64,000 nt of DNA, from contig NW_026515435.1 of assembly GCF_014898815.1 (NCBI RefSeq), positions 17,371 through 81,370 of the forward strand. Direction: 5' to 3'. The translations under genes were made by a program, and so were the position numbers. Numbering within the stretch: the stretch's first letter is position 1; each line of letters begins with the position of its first letter. Positions 37,719 through 48,516 of the stretch are shown one piece after another. This DNA is from Panonychus citri (lineage: Eukaryota; Arthropoda; Arachnida; Trombidiformes; Tetranychidae). The notes beneath the pieces are model-generated. The model was not told the origin of the DNA and ran no database searches. It saw only the letters and a program-made list of their open reading frames with translations.

Positions 37719-38362
37719 TCAGTCTGCTGAGGTGATGGGTTTGAGTTTGGTTTGATAGTTGGGACGCTTGTTCAGGTTGGTGGAAGCCTTTGGTGATTTC
37801 ACTGGTAGTTTCTTGAACTGTTCACAGGTTTCAATGGCTGTTTTGTTAATGGGTCGTGTCTGATTGCCTAACGAGAAGCTACCATATTCTGGTTTGTCTC
37901 CAATGAGAGAGAAGAGCTTGTTGGAGGTGGCGTTAATGTCGTCGATGCAAGTTGATGGTTCGCTCGGTCGACAGGTCAACTCCATTGGGACTCGTGCCAA
38001 GTTGGTGAAGAAGTTCATGGGTTAAACGGCCAAGAAACATAGATTTCTCGATTAGCTTATTGACTTCAGCATACATCGGAGTGTTATCAGGCTCACAAGT
38101 CGAGATGTCATTGTTTGACTTCTCAACGGTTGGAGGAGTAACTGTTTCACTTTCACGGTGTTCAATATTAGCACTAGACAATGAGTTCCTTTCTGTGTTG
38201 TGTCGGGCCAGGAGTTTGGACACTTCCTGTTGAACCTTTTCACAAATTCCGTTGGCCAGTGCCTCAGTATTGATCTTAGACAATAGCTTATCGAGGTAGC
38301 GATCAAGAGAGGCGGCAACTTGGGGTTTTGGAGTAGGAGGTTTTACTATTACTTGATGACAT
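37719..38362 (-). CDS. Element A ORF4: unrecognised protein downstream of ORF2
   Basis: About 210 codons starting ATG at 38362. Following it requires two one-base shifts, one soon after the start and one near 37990. It reads LDRYLDKLLSKINTEA, NGICEKVQQEVSKLLARH, a Ser/Thr/Glu-rich middle, NKLIEKSMFLGRL, then NFFTNLARVPMEL and a basic C-terminus ending in stop at 37719. There is helical or coiled-coil character and no zinc knuckle. It resembles the last ORFs of elements C and D in length and position but not in obvious sequence. Function unknown. Confidence 0.55.
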
Positions 38363-38866
38363 GATGATGGAATTGGGGTTTAAGGTTTCTACGTACTAAT
38401 TTTGATGAAATTTGAAACGTGTGAGATGAGGGTTAGTAGTAAAGTGATTTGATTATAAATGGTGAGTGAGTGGTGGCTTAGGTCATGCGTGTAAGGAGGT
38501 AAGTATTTGGTGGGTTGATTTGTTGGGTGATTGTGAATCTGCATGGTTAGTATTTGTTTTAAAGGGTTTCATGAAATTATTCAGTCGACCAAAGTGGTAT
38601 GACTTTGATCGACTGATTGGGTTGATCGGTTGCTCGCTTGTTCGACTGGTGGTTGGTTTGAGTCGCGCTAATAAGAGGATTATGAACTGCGTTGTCGAGG
38701 AGATTGTTTTATATGAATATTATACATTTGTACTATTACCAAAAATATCAAGATATAATGTTTTGTACTTTTAATTGCAGTTGAAAGATTTTGTACTGAT
38801 TAGAATGGCATATTGAGGTGGTTGTTGGTTAGCTGGTTTGGGACTTTGGTTGATTAAATGTTTGGT

Positions 38867-40843
38867 TTAGGGTTTCTTTTGATTAGATTCTTTGTTCATT
38901 TGGGAGATAAGTTGCTCAATTGTTATTCCTCTGGCTCTTGCCAAGAGTTTAAGGGTTCGAAAGCCTTGTTCAGGGTTGACTTGTTCGCTTGGTGGAGGGG
39001 TAGATTTTCGCTTGGTTGAGTGTTGCTCTGGCGCTTTTTTCATTTTAGAAGAGGTGGATGGTTGTATCGAAGGGGTATTTTGGGTTTAGGTTGGTTGAGG
39101 GTGAATTGGTAGTGATTACAATAGGTTTGGTGACACTGCTTCTGAAAGCCTCTCTTGGCTTCGCTTGGTTGACGCTTCTGCGGCTCCTTTGTGGTCCTTG
39201 CAATCAATGTCATCGACTTGGTCGACGGGTGAGTCTCTGATTGCTAAGGAGATTTCAAGTATTGCTTCTTGTTTCTCTTCTGGGGTAATGACAGTATTTC
39301 TGTTTATACGATTAGCCAGAAAGCTCAGTCTCGCCCTACGAATAGTCATTTCTTGATGTTGTTGGGGTGACACGGTTGCTACAAAGAAGGTATTCTGGTA
39401 CTTTGACAGGTTCGGGTGGTAGAGCCTGTAGTGGTCAGGAAAAGAGCTTCCTACATGGTATGCCTGGAAGTAAACGCAGCTTTTGAGTACATATTCTTAC
39501 TGGGACACCATCGTCCCTGCTGGCCCATTCATGGATGATTCCATATACATTGCTTCCTTGTCAGACATTGGAAGAGGTTGGACATCGTCACCATCTGAGT
39601 CCTCTCCACTTTGACTGCTGGATTGTTCATCATTGGCATGGTCAACAGGTGATTTGGTTTCTTCTTCAGCGGTTGTTGGAGCATCGGTTGTCGTTTCAAC
39701 CTCAGTTGTTTCCATTTCATTTGAATCGGCTTGAAAATCAGGGTCACCTTCCTGATCATCAGATACACTTGAACTGTCACTGGAGTCAAGTTGTTGACTT
39801 GTTCGAAGCATCTTTTTTCGCTTGGTCAAGTCGACAGGTGATTGCTTAGGACGTTGCGATTCAGCTTTGCGTTTTAATGACTTTTGTTGTTTTCACCACC
39901 AGCATCAGATGAAGACATCGTTTCTTCGGGTGGTCCAAGATCTTAATAGTACCATCGGGGGTTGTCATCTTGACTCCATGTCTCGATGCTTTCTTAATAT
40001 CTTTCTGACTTAGTCGGCGACCTGAATGGTCGGTTCGCCTGATGGGTTGTTGGTGGTAAATTCATTAATGTACCTTTCTGCCCAGGAATTTGGCCCAAGT
40101 TGATTATCATCTCGCATGTTCACAGGTTCAATCTCGTCGTATATTTCACCGCACGATTTGAGCATCTTGAACATGTCAGAGTCTTCGTATTCGAAAGGTT
40201 CATCTTGAGTGGAACTAATCCTGATTTTTTGAAGCATTTGGATGACATTGATGAGCAGAGTCTTTAGTTTGTTGGTGTAGTCAGCGAGCTTACGCTGGTG
40301 AAACGCAGGGAAACGAAGGCTTGCTACTTGATGGATTCGAGCGTTCTTGGGTGGCTCTTTCGCCTCTTCAATTGTTGTGGTTAAAATCGGACTGGTTGGT
40401 TGGTCACTTTGGGAAGGTTTGACTTGCTGGGTAAGAAGGTTGGTGAGTTTTGGCTCAATCTGTTGAAAAATGTGTTCACCAATTTTGTTACAGATTCGCA
40501 GCTCATCTTCTTGGCTTAGCACATTTGGAAAACCTAAGCTTGCGAGGAAGTCAGAAGTTAGCTGTTCATCACAGACAATCTCATCTATAGCTGATGGGGA
40601 GACTGGGGTTTCAGTTCCTTGAGTTGCCTGGTTGGAGGATTCACTTGTTGGGGTAGTCGATTGGTCACTTTGAGATGGTTGATCTTTGGTTTTGAGGACT
40701 TTAGGCAAGGTGATGTTGTTAGAAGGAGCTTCAGTCTTTTCTTCAACAGTTGAAATTGACTTGATGATGTTTAGATTTTGAAGAAGTAACGAAATATTGG
40801 TGAAGTCGAGGATACGAGATGTTAACTTCGGAAGGTGACATGT
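38867..40843 (-). CDS. Element A ORF3: unrecognised protein downstream of ORF2
   Basis: A long reading frame of roughly 650 codons if several one-base shifts are allowed. The longest intact part is 40708-40010. It begins with LLLQNLNIIKSISTVEEKTE, followed by a Ser/Thr/Pro/Gln-rich stretch. A helical region follows (DELRICNKIGEHIFQQIE; TLLINVIQMLQKIR). Then come basic, nuclear-signal-like pieces (SLKRKAESQRPKQ, TKRKK) and a long acidic Ser/Asp/Glu segment (39750-39500). Next is a basic segment ITPEEKQEAILEISLAIRD, and a C-terminus with STKRKSTPPPSEQ, GITIEQLISQMNKE and QKKP-stop at 38867. I recognise no family. It lies 0.7 kb downstream of ORF2 in the same sense. It could be a third ORF of element A or belong to a separate nonautonomous element sharing its 3' end. 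Confidence 0.55.
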
Positions 40844-40925
40844 TTTATATGGGTGAGGGTAGGAACGATTGACAGACAGACGCTTGGTTTGAATCGGATG
40901 TTGGGGGAAATTGAGGAGTTGGTTA

Positions 40926-40986
40926 GGTTATATATATTATATATGTTGTATATATATATATATGTATGTATATATGTATATATATT
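40926..40986. repeat. (TA)n-rich tract inside element A
   Basis: A tract of TA and TATG repeats immediately beside GGTTAGGTTA. It lies between ORF2 and ORF3 and may be a decayed poly(A)-like junction or simply a microsatellite in a noncoding spacer. Confidence 0.75.
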
Positions 40987-41565
40987 GAGTTGGTTCCATA
41001 ATAAAATTGACTAACAGACACTAAGAAATTGTAGCTTTAAAAGGTTTGAGAGGTCACAGGTTGAAAAATTTTGTGTTTATCTGAGTGGTGGTAAAATCTT
41101 TCAATTGTTTGTGATGAACAGAATAAATAAATAACTAGAGAGAGTAAACTTTCATAAAATATTCAAATAAAACGATTGTAAAAAGATTTGTAAAAGGATT
41201 TGTTGTTGTCGCGACAGCGTGAGGATTGCAACTGAGCGAAAATTGTATTGATTCAATTCGACGCATGAGCAGAAGAGATTAAGAGTTGGAGTGGTCGCAG
41301 AGTGAACAGTTGACTGGTTGACTGTTCGTCTGGTGACAGCTGATCAGGTGAAGGAATCGCAGTCGCTTGTTAGCAGGTTCGCGTGTTGATTTTATGAGCT
41401 GTCGCGGTTAACTGACTAGAGGTTTAAGACAACACATCAAGTGATTTTGAATTAAACATACCGGAGATAATAACTTGATGACTAGGGATGACTTTGTTTT
41501 CTATCAATTGAGATTTGCGCTGGTTCACAGTCTCTTGTTTATGTTGCTTGGTCTTCATGAGGTGC

Positions 41566-44500
41566 TCATCTGTTGATCTTCTTTTCTCTGATTGTTTTGA
41601 TTATTGTTTTACAAAACTCATTTATCGGCTCCGTGAAGTCCTGGAGGAGGACTCCTAGATACGTGGATGGTTCATTGTTGCTTGGTGGTGTCTTGATCCT
41701 GAGATGGACTCTTGCCGGTTCCATAATTGGGCATTCATCAACATAGTGCTTAGCATTGGCGTGGTTATCCCCACAGAGGCATTGACTGTCAGCTCTGAGG
41801 CCGAAGCGTTGCAGATATGCCGGGAAAGGGCCGTGGCCAGAGAGAATTTGAACTGTTTGTTTGATGAGGTCGGTCTGGTATCTTGACTTGTTCCACTGGT
41901 CAGCTACTGGCAGCATCGACAATGATGCTTCTGTGTTGAGGCGAGTGCTGACTTGTGCTATTGTCTGCGCTTTTATTTGCTGCTTAATAAAGCATCTTGG
42001 GACAGCAGAGTACATTATTTTGTCTTGGATTTTATTCCAGCCTTGGCAAGCTCATCAGCTCGCTCATTGCCAGGAGTGCCAACATGTGCTTTCGTCCAGG
42101 AGAGCTTGACTTTGATGCCTTTATCAGTCACATTTACGATGTTCCTCCTAATCTCCTCAATAAGTGGGTGCTGAACCGTAAAGGATCGAAGACTGGAAAA
42201 GATGCTTTGAGTCGGTAAAGATGTGAACATGGTCGTTTACTTTGCATATTCGTTTGTTCAGGAGTTTCAGTGTTCGAATGATGGCAAGACACTCGGCCTG
42301 AAAGATGCTAGCATAGTCAAAAAGTTTTGCACTTGTCTGATGCTTGACGTTTCCGATGTTGTCGTAAACAACCAACCCAAAGCCTGTACCTCCTTGCATT
42401 TTACTGCCATCGGTGTAGACTGTGAAGTTGGCGTTCGCTTCGGTATCAGCTGAATGTTGAACTATAAGCGGGGCGACTGTTTTGCATAGATTGAGGGTTT
42501 GATGGATGTTCTTGGTTCGACTGGTCGATCGTTTGGTAGGTCCAGGCTGCTAAGGTCGCCACTCAGACAGGTTGCAAGGTTGCAGAAGTAAGATGTTATT
42601 TGTTCGAAGGGTTGTACATCCACTATCTTACATAGCGATGTGTATGGTGTTGTACGATAGGAGCCTGTTATCTGTATGAGAATTTTCCTATGTGTCATTT
42701 CGAGGGTGTGGACTTGCGCTTTGGTTAGCATGTTGCCATAGAGACCAAGTGCATAGGTCATCTTTGGCACAATTACAGCATCATGTATAAGCTGAAGCAG
42801 ACTTAGTCGCGGCTTGGGCCATCCGAAGGCTGAGTAGCTCCGACAGAAGATGTTATTAATCTTGGTGTTAATTGCTGTTATCTGAGAGTTCCATTTCATT
42901 TTATTATCCAGAATCAGGCCAAGTATACGTGTTGATTCCACTTCTTGAATAGGTTGGTCATAAAGCTTAATTATCGGCTTGGGCAGGTCGCTTCTTCCAG
43001 GTATCCAGAGAAAGTTGGTTTTCTTGAGAGAGAATTTGAGGCTATGGTTGTTGGCCCACTCTCGAGCTCGGCTATTGCTTTGTTAATGTTTTGCTCATCA
43101 TCTTGGGTTTGATGGCGGCTGATCGAACCTATCAACGTGATATCATCTGCGTAAGCAAGGCTTTGCACGTTGGGCAGTTGGAGCGTTCGCATATTGACAA
43201 GTAACTCATTTATCATCAGATTCCAAAGCGTTGGTCCAAGGCAAGAGCCTTGTACTGTGCCTCTTGTGTTAGAGATTGTGACTTCTTGGGTATTGTAGCA
43301 GAGCGTAGTTTGACGTTCTGAGAGGTATGATGATATAAGTTTTCTGATATGTTCAGGACATTTTCTTTTCCTTAGAATTTCAAGAATATTTGACCACCTG
43401 AGTGTATCAAATGCCCCTTCAATATCAAAGGAAATGATAATGGACGCTTTACCACTTGAACGGTTGGCCTGGTGGCGAGATAGAATGGTTGAAAGAGCAT
43501 CAAGTGTTGATTTGTTTCTTCTGAAACCATATTGTGCGTCGTCAATTGTTTCATCCAACCATTTGTCAATCTTATGCAGGATAAGCTTTTCTAGGATCTT
43601 TCCAGCCAGTGGAAGAAGACCAATCGGACGACACGCTTTGACAGAGGTTGGATCGGTGCTCGGCTTGGGTATAAGGACGTGTATGAGTGCTTGAAGGACT
43701 TTGGGAAGTACCCATTTGTCAAGCATTTGTTGTAAAAGCTAGTCATTGTATCTATTGCTGTTGGTGTTAGGTGTTTAAAGATTGCTGCGGTATAACCTTC
43801 GATACCTGGAGCTTTATTCCCGAAAGTTGAAATGCCCAGGTCAGTTCTTGAGAACTGAAGAGTTGGGAACTGTGGAGCCTGTTTGGTGGGTGATTCGACA
43901 CCGGTGTGGCATCTTGAATTGTTGGGTTGGTCGTTTGTTGGAGTGGTCCAAAGAAATGATGGATGAAAAAAGTAGCAAGGTTGTTATTCCATGAATCTCT
44001 TCGTCGCCAGAGATGATTTTGCTTGGAAGACTGCCTTTATTTCTGCCTTTTACTACTTTATAGTAAGAGGTCCAGGCATCTGACCCTGTTTAGTCAGTGA
44101 AGAATTTTTTCCAATAGTCGAGTCTTGCCTCGCGGATTTGTTGTTTGAGTCTTATGGTCAGTTGGTTAAGCCATGTGATGGCATGTTTAAGGGATCTTGG
44201 AGAATTCTGTCTTATTCTCCTCTTGGCCTTGTGGATGTTTTCCATGGTCTTTTCAACGGTTGCATTCCACCAGGGGTAACCCTTGATTTCACGTGCTTTC
44301 TTAATACGACCACCGGAAGACAGTAATGATCTCTCTATCCATTCATACAGGACTTCTAGGTTGTTATCAATCTCGATGTTACTGACGGTCTCGACTCCTG
44401 CAAGGTTTGGTTGGTTGATATCGAGCTCAAGTGAGAAGATGGACCAGTCCACGTTGCGAAGATTCCAGTGTTTCCTGGATTGCTCATCCGTTCGGGCTCT

Positions 44501-45217
44501 CCTGGGCAGTTCGCCAATAGGTTCGATGGTGAAACTAATGCAGGCATGAGGGGTCACAAAGTCCCTGTTTACCAAGGTCCAGTCTTCAATGGTGAAATCT
44601 GTCTCTCTTGTTGAGATTGTAAGGTCAATATTACTTGCGAAGATCTCACCCGCCCGACAAGCAAAGAAGGAGGGATGATCTCTGGAGTAATAGAGTGACA
44701 GGGCGTTTGTATTTATAAATGACTCGAGGTTTTTGCCTCTCGTATTTGTCAGTGTATCGTTCCAGAGGGCTGATCTTGCGTTAAAATCCCCTGCTATGAT
44801 ACAGTGCTCATTCAGTGCCAAATGATTTTCAATTGTTAAAAAGATGGGTTGTTGAGGTGTTTGAGGCGGAAAATAGCAGTTTATTAGGATGAGTTCAGCT
44901 AGTCCAACAGTTACGATGTTCGACTGGTCGACTGTTGCACAGGTGATGGTGATATTATGATTGAGGATGATTGTAACCACTGACTTTTGTTTATCAGTGT
45001 AAAATCTTATGCCACTTGACTGCATGGTGGCATAGTTGGGTGGTGGTTCCTGGATTAAGAGGATGTCTTTGTGATTTTCGATGGAGTAATTCAATATGCT
45101 ATGATAACTTGAGTAACATCGGTCAACGTTTAGTTGGACAATATTAAGGTTTCGCTTGGTGAAGATGTGTGGATTTCTAAGAGCCATTGTAGTTGGTGAG
45201 TTCATGGGCAATTTCAC
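41566..45217 (-). CDS. Element A ORF2: endonuclease, reverse transcriptase, RNase H
   Basis: The polymerase of the element, acting by target-primed reverse transcription. The first 375 codons (45217-44090) are intact and hold the APE-type endonuclease: NIVQLNVDR, LLIQEPP, IIAGDFNARSALWND and SNIDLTIS. The RT domain (about 43726-42462) has RPIGLLPLAGKILEK, FDIEGAFDTL (motif A), GTVQGSCLGPTLWN (motif B) and LAYADDITLIG (motif C, catalytic DD). RNase H follows with VYTDGSK, AECLAI, TDSK and GNERADELAKAG. A C-terminal CLCG ... H ... DEC zinc-like motif ends the protein. Single-base shifts occur near 44090, 42955, 42450 and 42150, yet catalytic residues are intact on each side. The start overlaps the ORF1 stop by 41 bases, implying reinitiation or coupled translation. 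Confidence 0.9.
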
Positions 45218-46872
45218 GCATTCTACGGAAGATGGGACAGGTTGCAGTCATGGCAGAGTGTGAACAGTCGAGACGGAAATGTGGGTTTTTGACACGCAGG
45301 TTATATTTAGTGCAGTTGACGCATTTCGGAGTTCGTTTCTTGGTGCAGTCTTTGGTATTGTGTTCCTCGGAGCAGTGGGAACATGCAATTTTTTGGTTAC
45401 AGTTGCTTGAGCTGTGACCAAACATCTGACACTTCCAACACTGCAGGAAGTTCGAGTAGTTGCTGACTCGACACCTGCGGTAGTCGATCCTTACAAAGGG
45501 GTTGGCAGTGAAGATTTTATGAATCGCAGCATCACATCTGAAGAAGAAGTCAGCATTAGATTCTTTGACATCACCTTCGGTTTTTTTGAAGGCAAAAACG
45601 AAGTTGCTATCATCTAGTTGAATGTTGGCAAGCTCATCATTGTGATACTTCAGCTGACAGATGAGGTCCTCGACAGTTGTTTTGTCCGGGATCCCATGTA
45701 TTCGAAGTATCGGCCTTTTCTTTTGGGCAGTTGACCAGGTCATCCCTTCGATTGTTGGAATGAAGGCAGAGAGTTCAACTGCACTATTTTGGTCATTACA
45801 GATTATGGCTATTCGTGAGGAGGAGATTTTAGCGATTCTGTTTATTTTGACGTTATGATCTCTTGGTTTGTAAGAATTGTAAAACTTGGTGATGAGTTGG
45901 TCGCTTGTAATTTCCGGGTCTTGGTGACTCAGTATGACGCATGTGCCGTCAGTTGGCAATGGTCGCCCTGGTAACAGACCTTCAATAATGTGAACAGCTG
46001 GTCTTGTGTTTACTTTTGGTTTGTTTACGTTTAGAGGCGGCGAATGGACGTGCTCTTGTTGTTGGCTTCCTCGTCTAGTGCCAGGTTGGCTATTGACAGT
46101 TAGTTGCTGACGTTGCTCTTGTCTTTGGCGGCGAAATGATTGCGTTCTTATGCGTTGGTCTGGTGGTTCCGTGGTAAGGTCGACAGTGGCTGCAGTTCTT
46201 GTGGGTTTTGGAGCATGTTGGTTCATCGGACGATTTGATTGTTGTGTCTTTCGACCAGTTTCATTGTTTATGGAATAAAAATTTGAATTAGCACTTGTTT
46301 CATCTAGTTTTTGTTTGCTTCATTCAGAGATCTCTCAAGGCGAGAGACACTCCACTTTAGGGACTCAATCTCGGCAGTAAGTGCTTCTCTTTCGGGTGTT
46401 GGACACATTGAGGTGGTTGACGCTTCGCGGAGGCTATTAAGCTCTTGTTGGGTTGCCTTGTTCTTTGTTCAGCTGCTTTGAGATCGCGTTCTAGCTTAGC
46501 AACCTTGCTACGTAGAGAGGTCAGTTCCTCGTCTGGTCCTGTTTCGCCAGGCCGAAAGGTATCGACGAGTTGTTGAAGTAGGTCCAGAGCAGCATCAATT
46601 TTTGCACATTCAGTATCCATGATTCGCTTTATATCTGGTGATTGACTCTTACTCTTAACGAAGTCGTACATTGTCGTCTTCGCATTGGCAAGGTCGGAGA
46701 GTAGGGTCTCAATGTTTGGGACACTTGAGAGATTCTCGGTTGAGGCGGAGGTCATGTTGAGGGTTGCACTTCGGGTAGGTCGAAGGCCGACAGATGGAAT
46801 GGTTGAGGTTGAAGGAGCACGTCTTTGAAGGGCAGAAAGGTTACCATTGTTATTCACCATTGTGAATGACAA
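45177..46872 (-). CDS. Element A ORF1: Gag-like RNA-binding protein
   Basis: About 565 codons when two one-base shifts (near 46480 and 46320) are allowed. The N-terminal part (46872-46357) is Ser/Thr-rich and then coiled-coil (LRSKVAKLERDLKAAE). The coil continues in another frame (LNSLREAS, EIESLKWSVSRLERSLNEA). The C-terminal 349 codons contain an RRM-like region (ILRIHGIPDKTTVEDL) and three Cys/His knuckles: CWKCQMFGHSSSNC, CSHCSEEHNTKDC and CVNCTKYN ... H ... C. This is the standard ORF1 plan of R1-group LINEs, whose protein packages the RNA and, in TRAS/SART elements, carries it to telomeres. Confidence 0.85.
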
Positions 46873-47012
46873 TAGAGACGTTACCGCTTACAGCGGTCAG
46901 GCCTGATCTTTTTAGGTCCTGAACTGTTCGCGGGGTGATGCAGGGGTATTACTAATAAATTTAAACAAAAATATTTAAGAAAAGATCACTTGGAACAGTC
47001 GGAAAAGGTCAA

Positions 47013-47226
47013 TTAAGAAGAAGGTTAGGTTAGGTTTAGTTGAAGAAGAAGTTAGGTTGAAGTTAGGTTAGTTGTTAGGTTAGGTTAGGTTAGGTTAGAA
47101 GAAGAAGAAGAAGTTAGGTTAGGTTAGAGTTAGAAGAAGAAGAGTTAGTTAGGTTAGGTTAGGTTGAAGAAGAAGAAGGTTAGGTTAGGAAGTAGGGTGG
47201 TTGGTTGGTTGGTTGGTTAGGTTAGG
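47013..47226 (+). repeat. Telomeric spacer A/B: TTAGG mixed with GAA repeats
   Basis: Runs of TTAGG up to four units are interspersed with AGAAGAAGAAG tracts and degenerate TTAG forms. A short TTGG repeat lies near 47200-47218. It ends in GGTTAGG directly before the T-run of element B. Confidence 0.85.
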
Positions 47227-47258
47227 TTTTTTTTTTTTGCAAACTTTATTGATAGGTT

Positions 47259-47271
47259 GAGCCTTTGGCCC
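47259..47271 (-). other. 3'-terminal hairpin of element B
   Basis: In the sense strand GGGCC-AAA-GGCUC pairs over five positions (one G-U) about 20 bases from the poly(A), next to CAATAAAG. It is weaker than the hairpins of A, C and D, but at the equivalent place. Confidence 0.45.
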
Positions 47272-47299
47272 AGATTGATTACTTAACCAAGTGTTTATT

Positions 47300-48420
47300 C
47301 GATCGATAGATGGATGGATGTTATTGATTGTAAAAGGTTTAGGTTGAACGATCGATCGATCGATCGAAAGGGTTTTACAAAGTGGGCTTCTGGAAGTTTA
47401 TGAAGGAATAGTTTACGATCTATCGATGAATTGTAAACTAGAAAATTGTTGTTGCGTGTTTTACATATTGCCGATCGGTCTATCGATGATGATGGATGAG
47501 AAAAAATTGTTAGTCCCTTGGTTCTATTTTTGTGGTCGGTCTATCGATGGATGGATATATAGAAAACGTTGGGGTTTACATATTGATCGATCGATGATGG
47601 GGCAGGATGTAAATGTTAAGTCGTGATTTGTTTTATGTGGTCGATCTATCGATGGATGGAATTTGATTGAAAAGTGGTTAAGTCCTAGTTTGGTCGATCT
47701 ATCGGTGGATGTACATGGGAAAAGTGGTTAAGTTTTAGTTTATATATTGCTTATCGGTCTATCGATGGATGGGGATGATAAAAAATGGTTAAGTCCCGAA
47801 ATTATTTTATCTGATCTATCGATGGATTGATGGATCGAGATGGTTGTCAAGTGGTTTTATTTATATATCGATCTATCAATGGATGGATATGAGTAGGAAA
47901 ATGAGTTTGATTTATATTGCCAATCGGTCTATCGATGGATGGGGCAAGATGAGTAAATGGTTAAGTCCGTGATTTGTTTTATGTGGTCGATCTATCGATG
48001 GATGGAATTTGATTTGAAAATGGTTAAGTCCTGTGATATGATTTGCTATGGTCGATCTATCGGTGGATGGTTGTACATGGGAAAAGTGGTTAAGTTTTGT
48101 AGTTTACATATTGCTTATCGGTCTATCGATGGATGGGGATGTATAAGAAAATGGTTAAGTCCCGTGAAATTATTTTATCTGATCGATCTATCGATGGATG
48201 GAGATGGATGAGATGGTTAAGTCCAGTGGTTTTGGTTTATGTGTTCGATCTATCAATGGATGGATATGAGTAGGAAAATGGTTAAGTTTTGTGATTTACA
48301 TATTGCCAATCGGTCTATCGATAGATGGAGTTTGATGAAGAGATGGTTGAGTCCCGGCATATTATTTTTATTGTCGATCTATCGATGGATCGAGATGATT
48401 ACGAAAAGCGGTAGGTTTAT
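47300..48420 (-). repeat. GATCGATCTATCGATGGATGG repeat array in element B
   Basis: More than a dozen irregularly spaced copies (about every 60-100 bp) of a word like TCGATCTATCGATGGATGG. Each is followed by a variable spacer that often contains AAATGGTTAAGTC. It fills nearly the whole 3' noncoding region. The CGATCG/TATCGATA cores are self-complementary. Confidence 0.85.
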
Positions 48421-48516
48421 CTGGTTTATAAGAAGTTTAAGTGGTCGATTGTAGTGCTGATATTGATGTTTATGTTAGACTTAATTGGCCATAATCAGTC
48501 CTTTCTTCTAAATTTG

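Larger units (their letters stand above)
36734..47012 (-). mobile_element. Element A: telomere-associated R1-group non-LTR retrotransposon
   Basis: Runs from a T-run (36734-36742, the poly(A) tail) on the left to TTAGG-containing sequence on the right. Order in the sense direction: a short 5' leader of about 140 bp, ORF1 (Gag with CCHC), ORF2 (endonuclease, reverse transcriptase, RNase H, Cys/His), two further ORFs, then a 1-kb 3' region. Both ends touch TTAGG-type repeats and the orientation (poly(A) followed by CCTAA) is that described for TRAS elements. It looks near full length. An alternative is two elements: a single GGTTAGG next to a TA-repeat at about 40920-40985 could mark an old boundary between ORF2 and the downstream ORFs. 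Confidence 0.8.

Noticed and set aside
40926..40986. TA-rich tract next to GGTTAGG considered as a firm element boundary splitting A in two
   Set aside because: Only one GGTTAGG and no T-run is present, and the element-A word (GGTCGAC/ACAGG types) continues on both sides. Kept as an alternative, not as a call.
47300..48420. ATCGATGGATGG repeats considered as a CRISPR array
   Set aside because: Eukaryotic context, repeats degenerate, spacing irregular and spacers themselves similar; they lie in a LINE 3' region.
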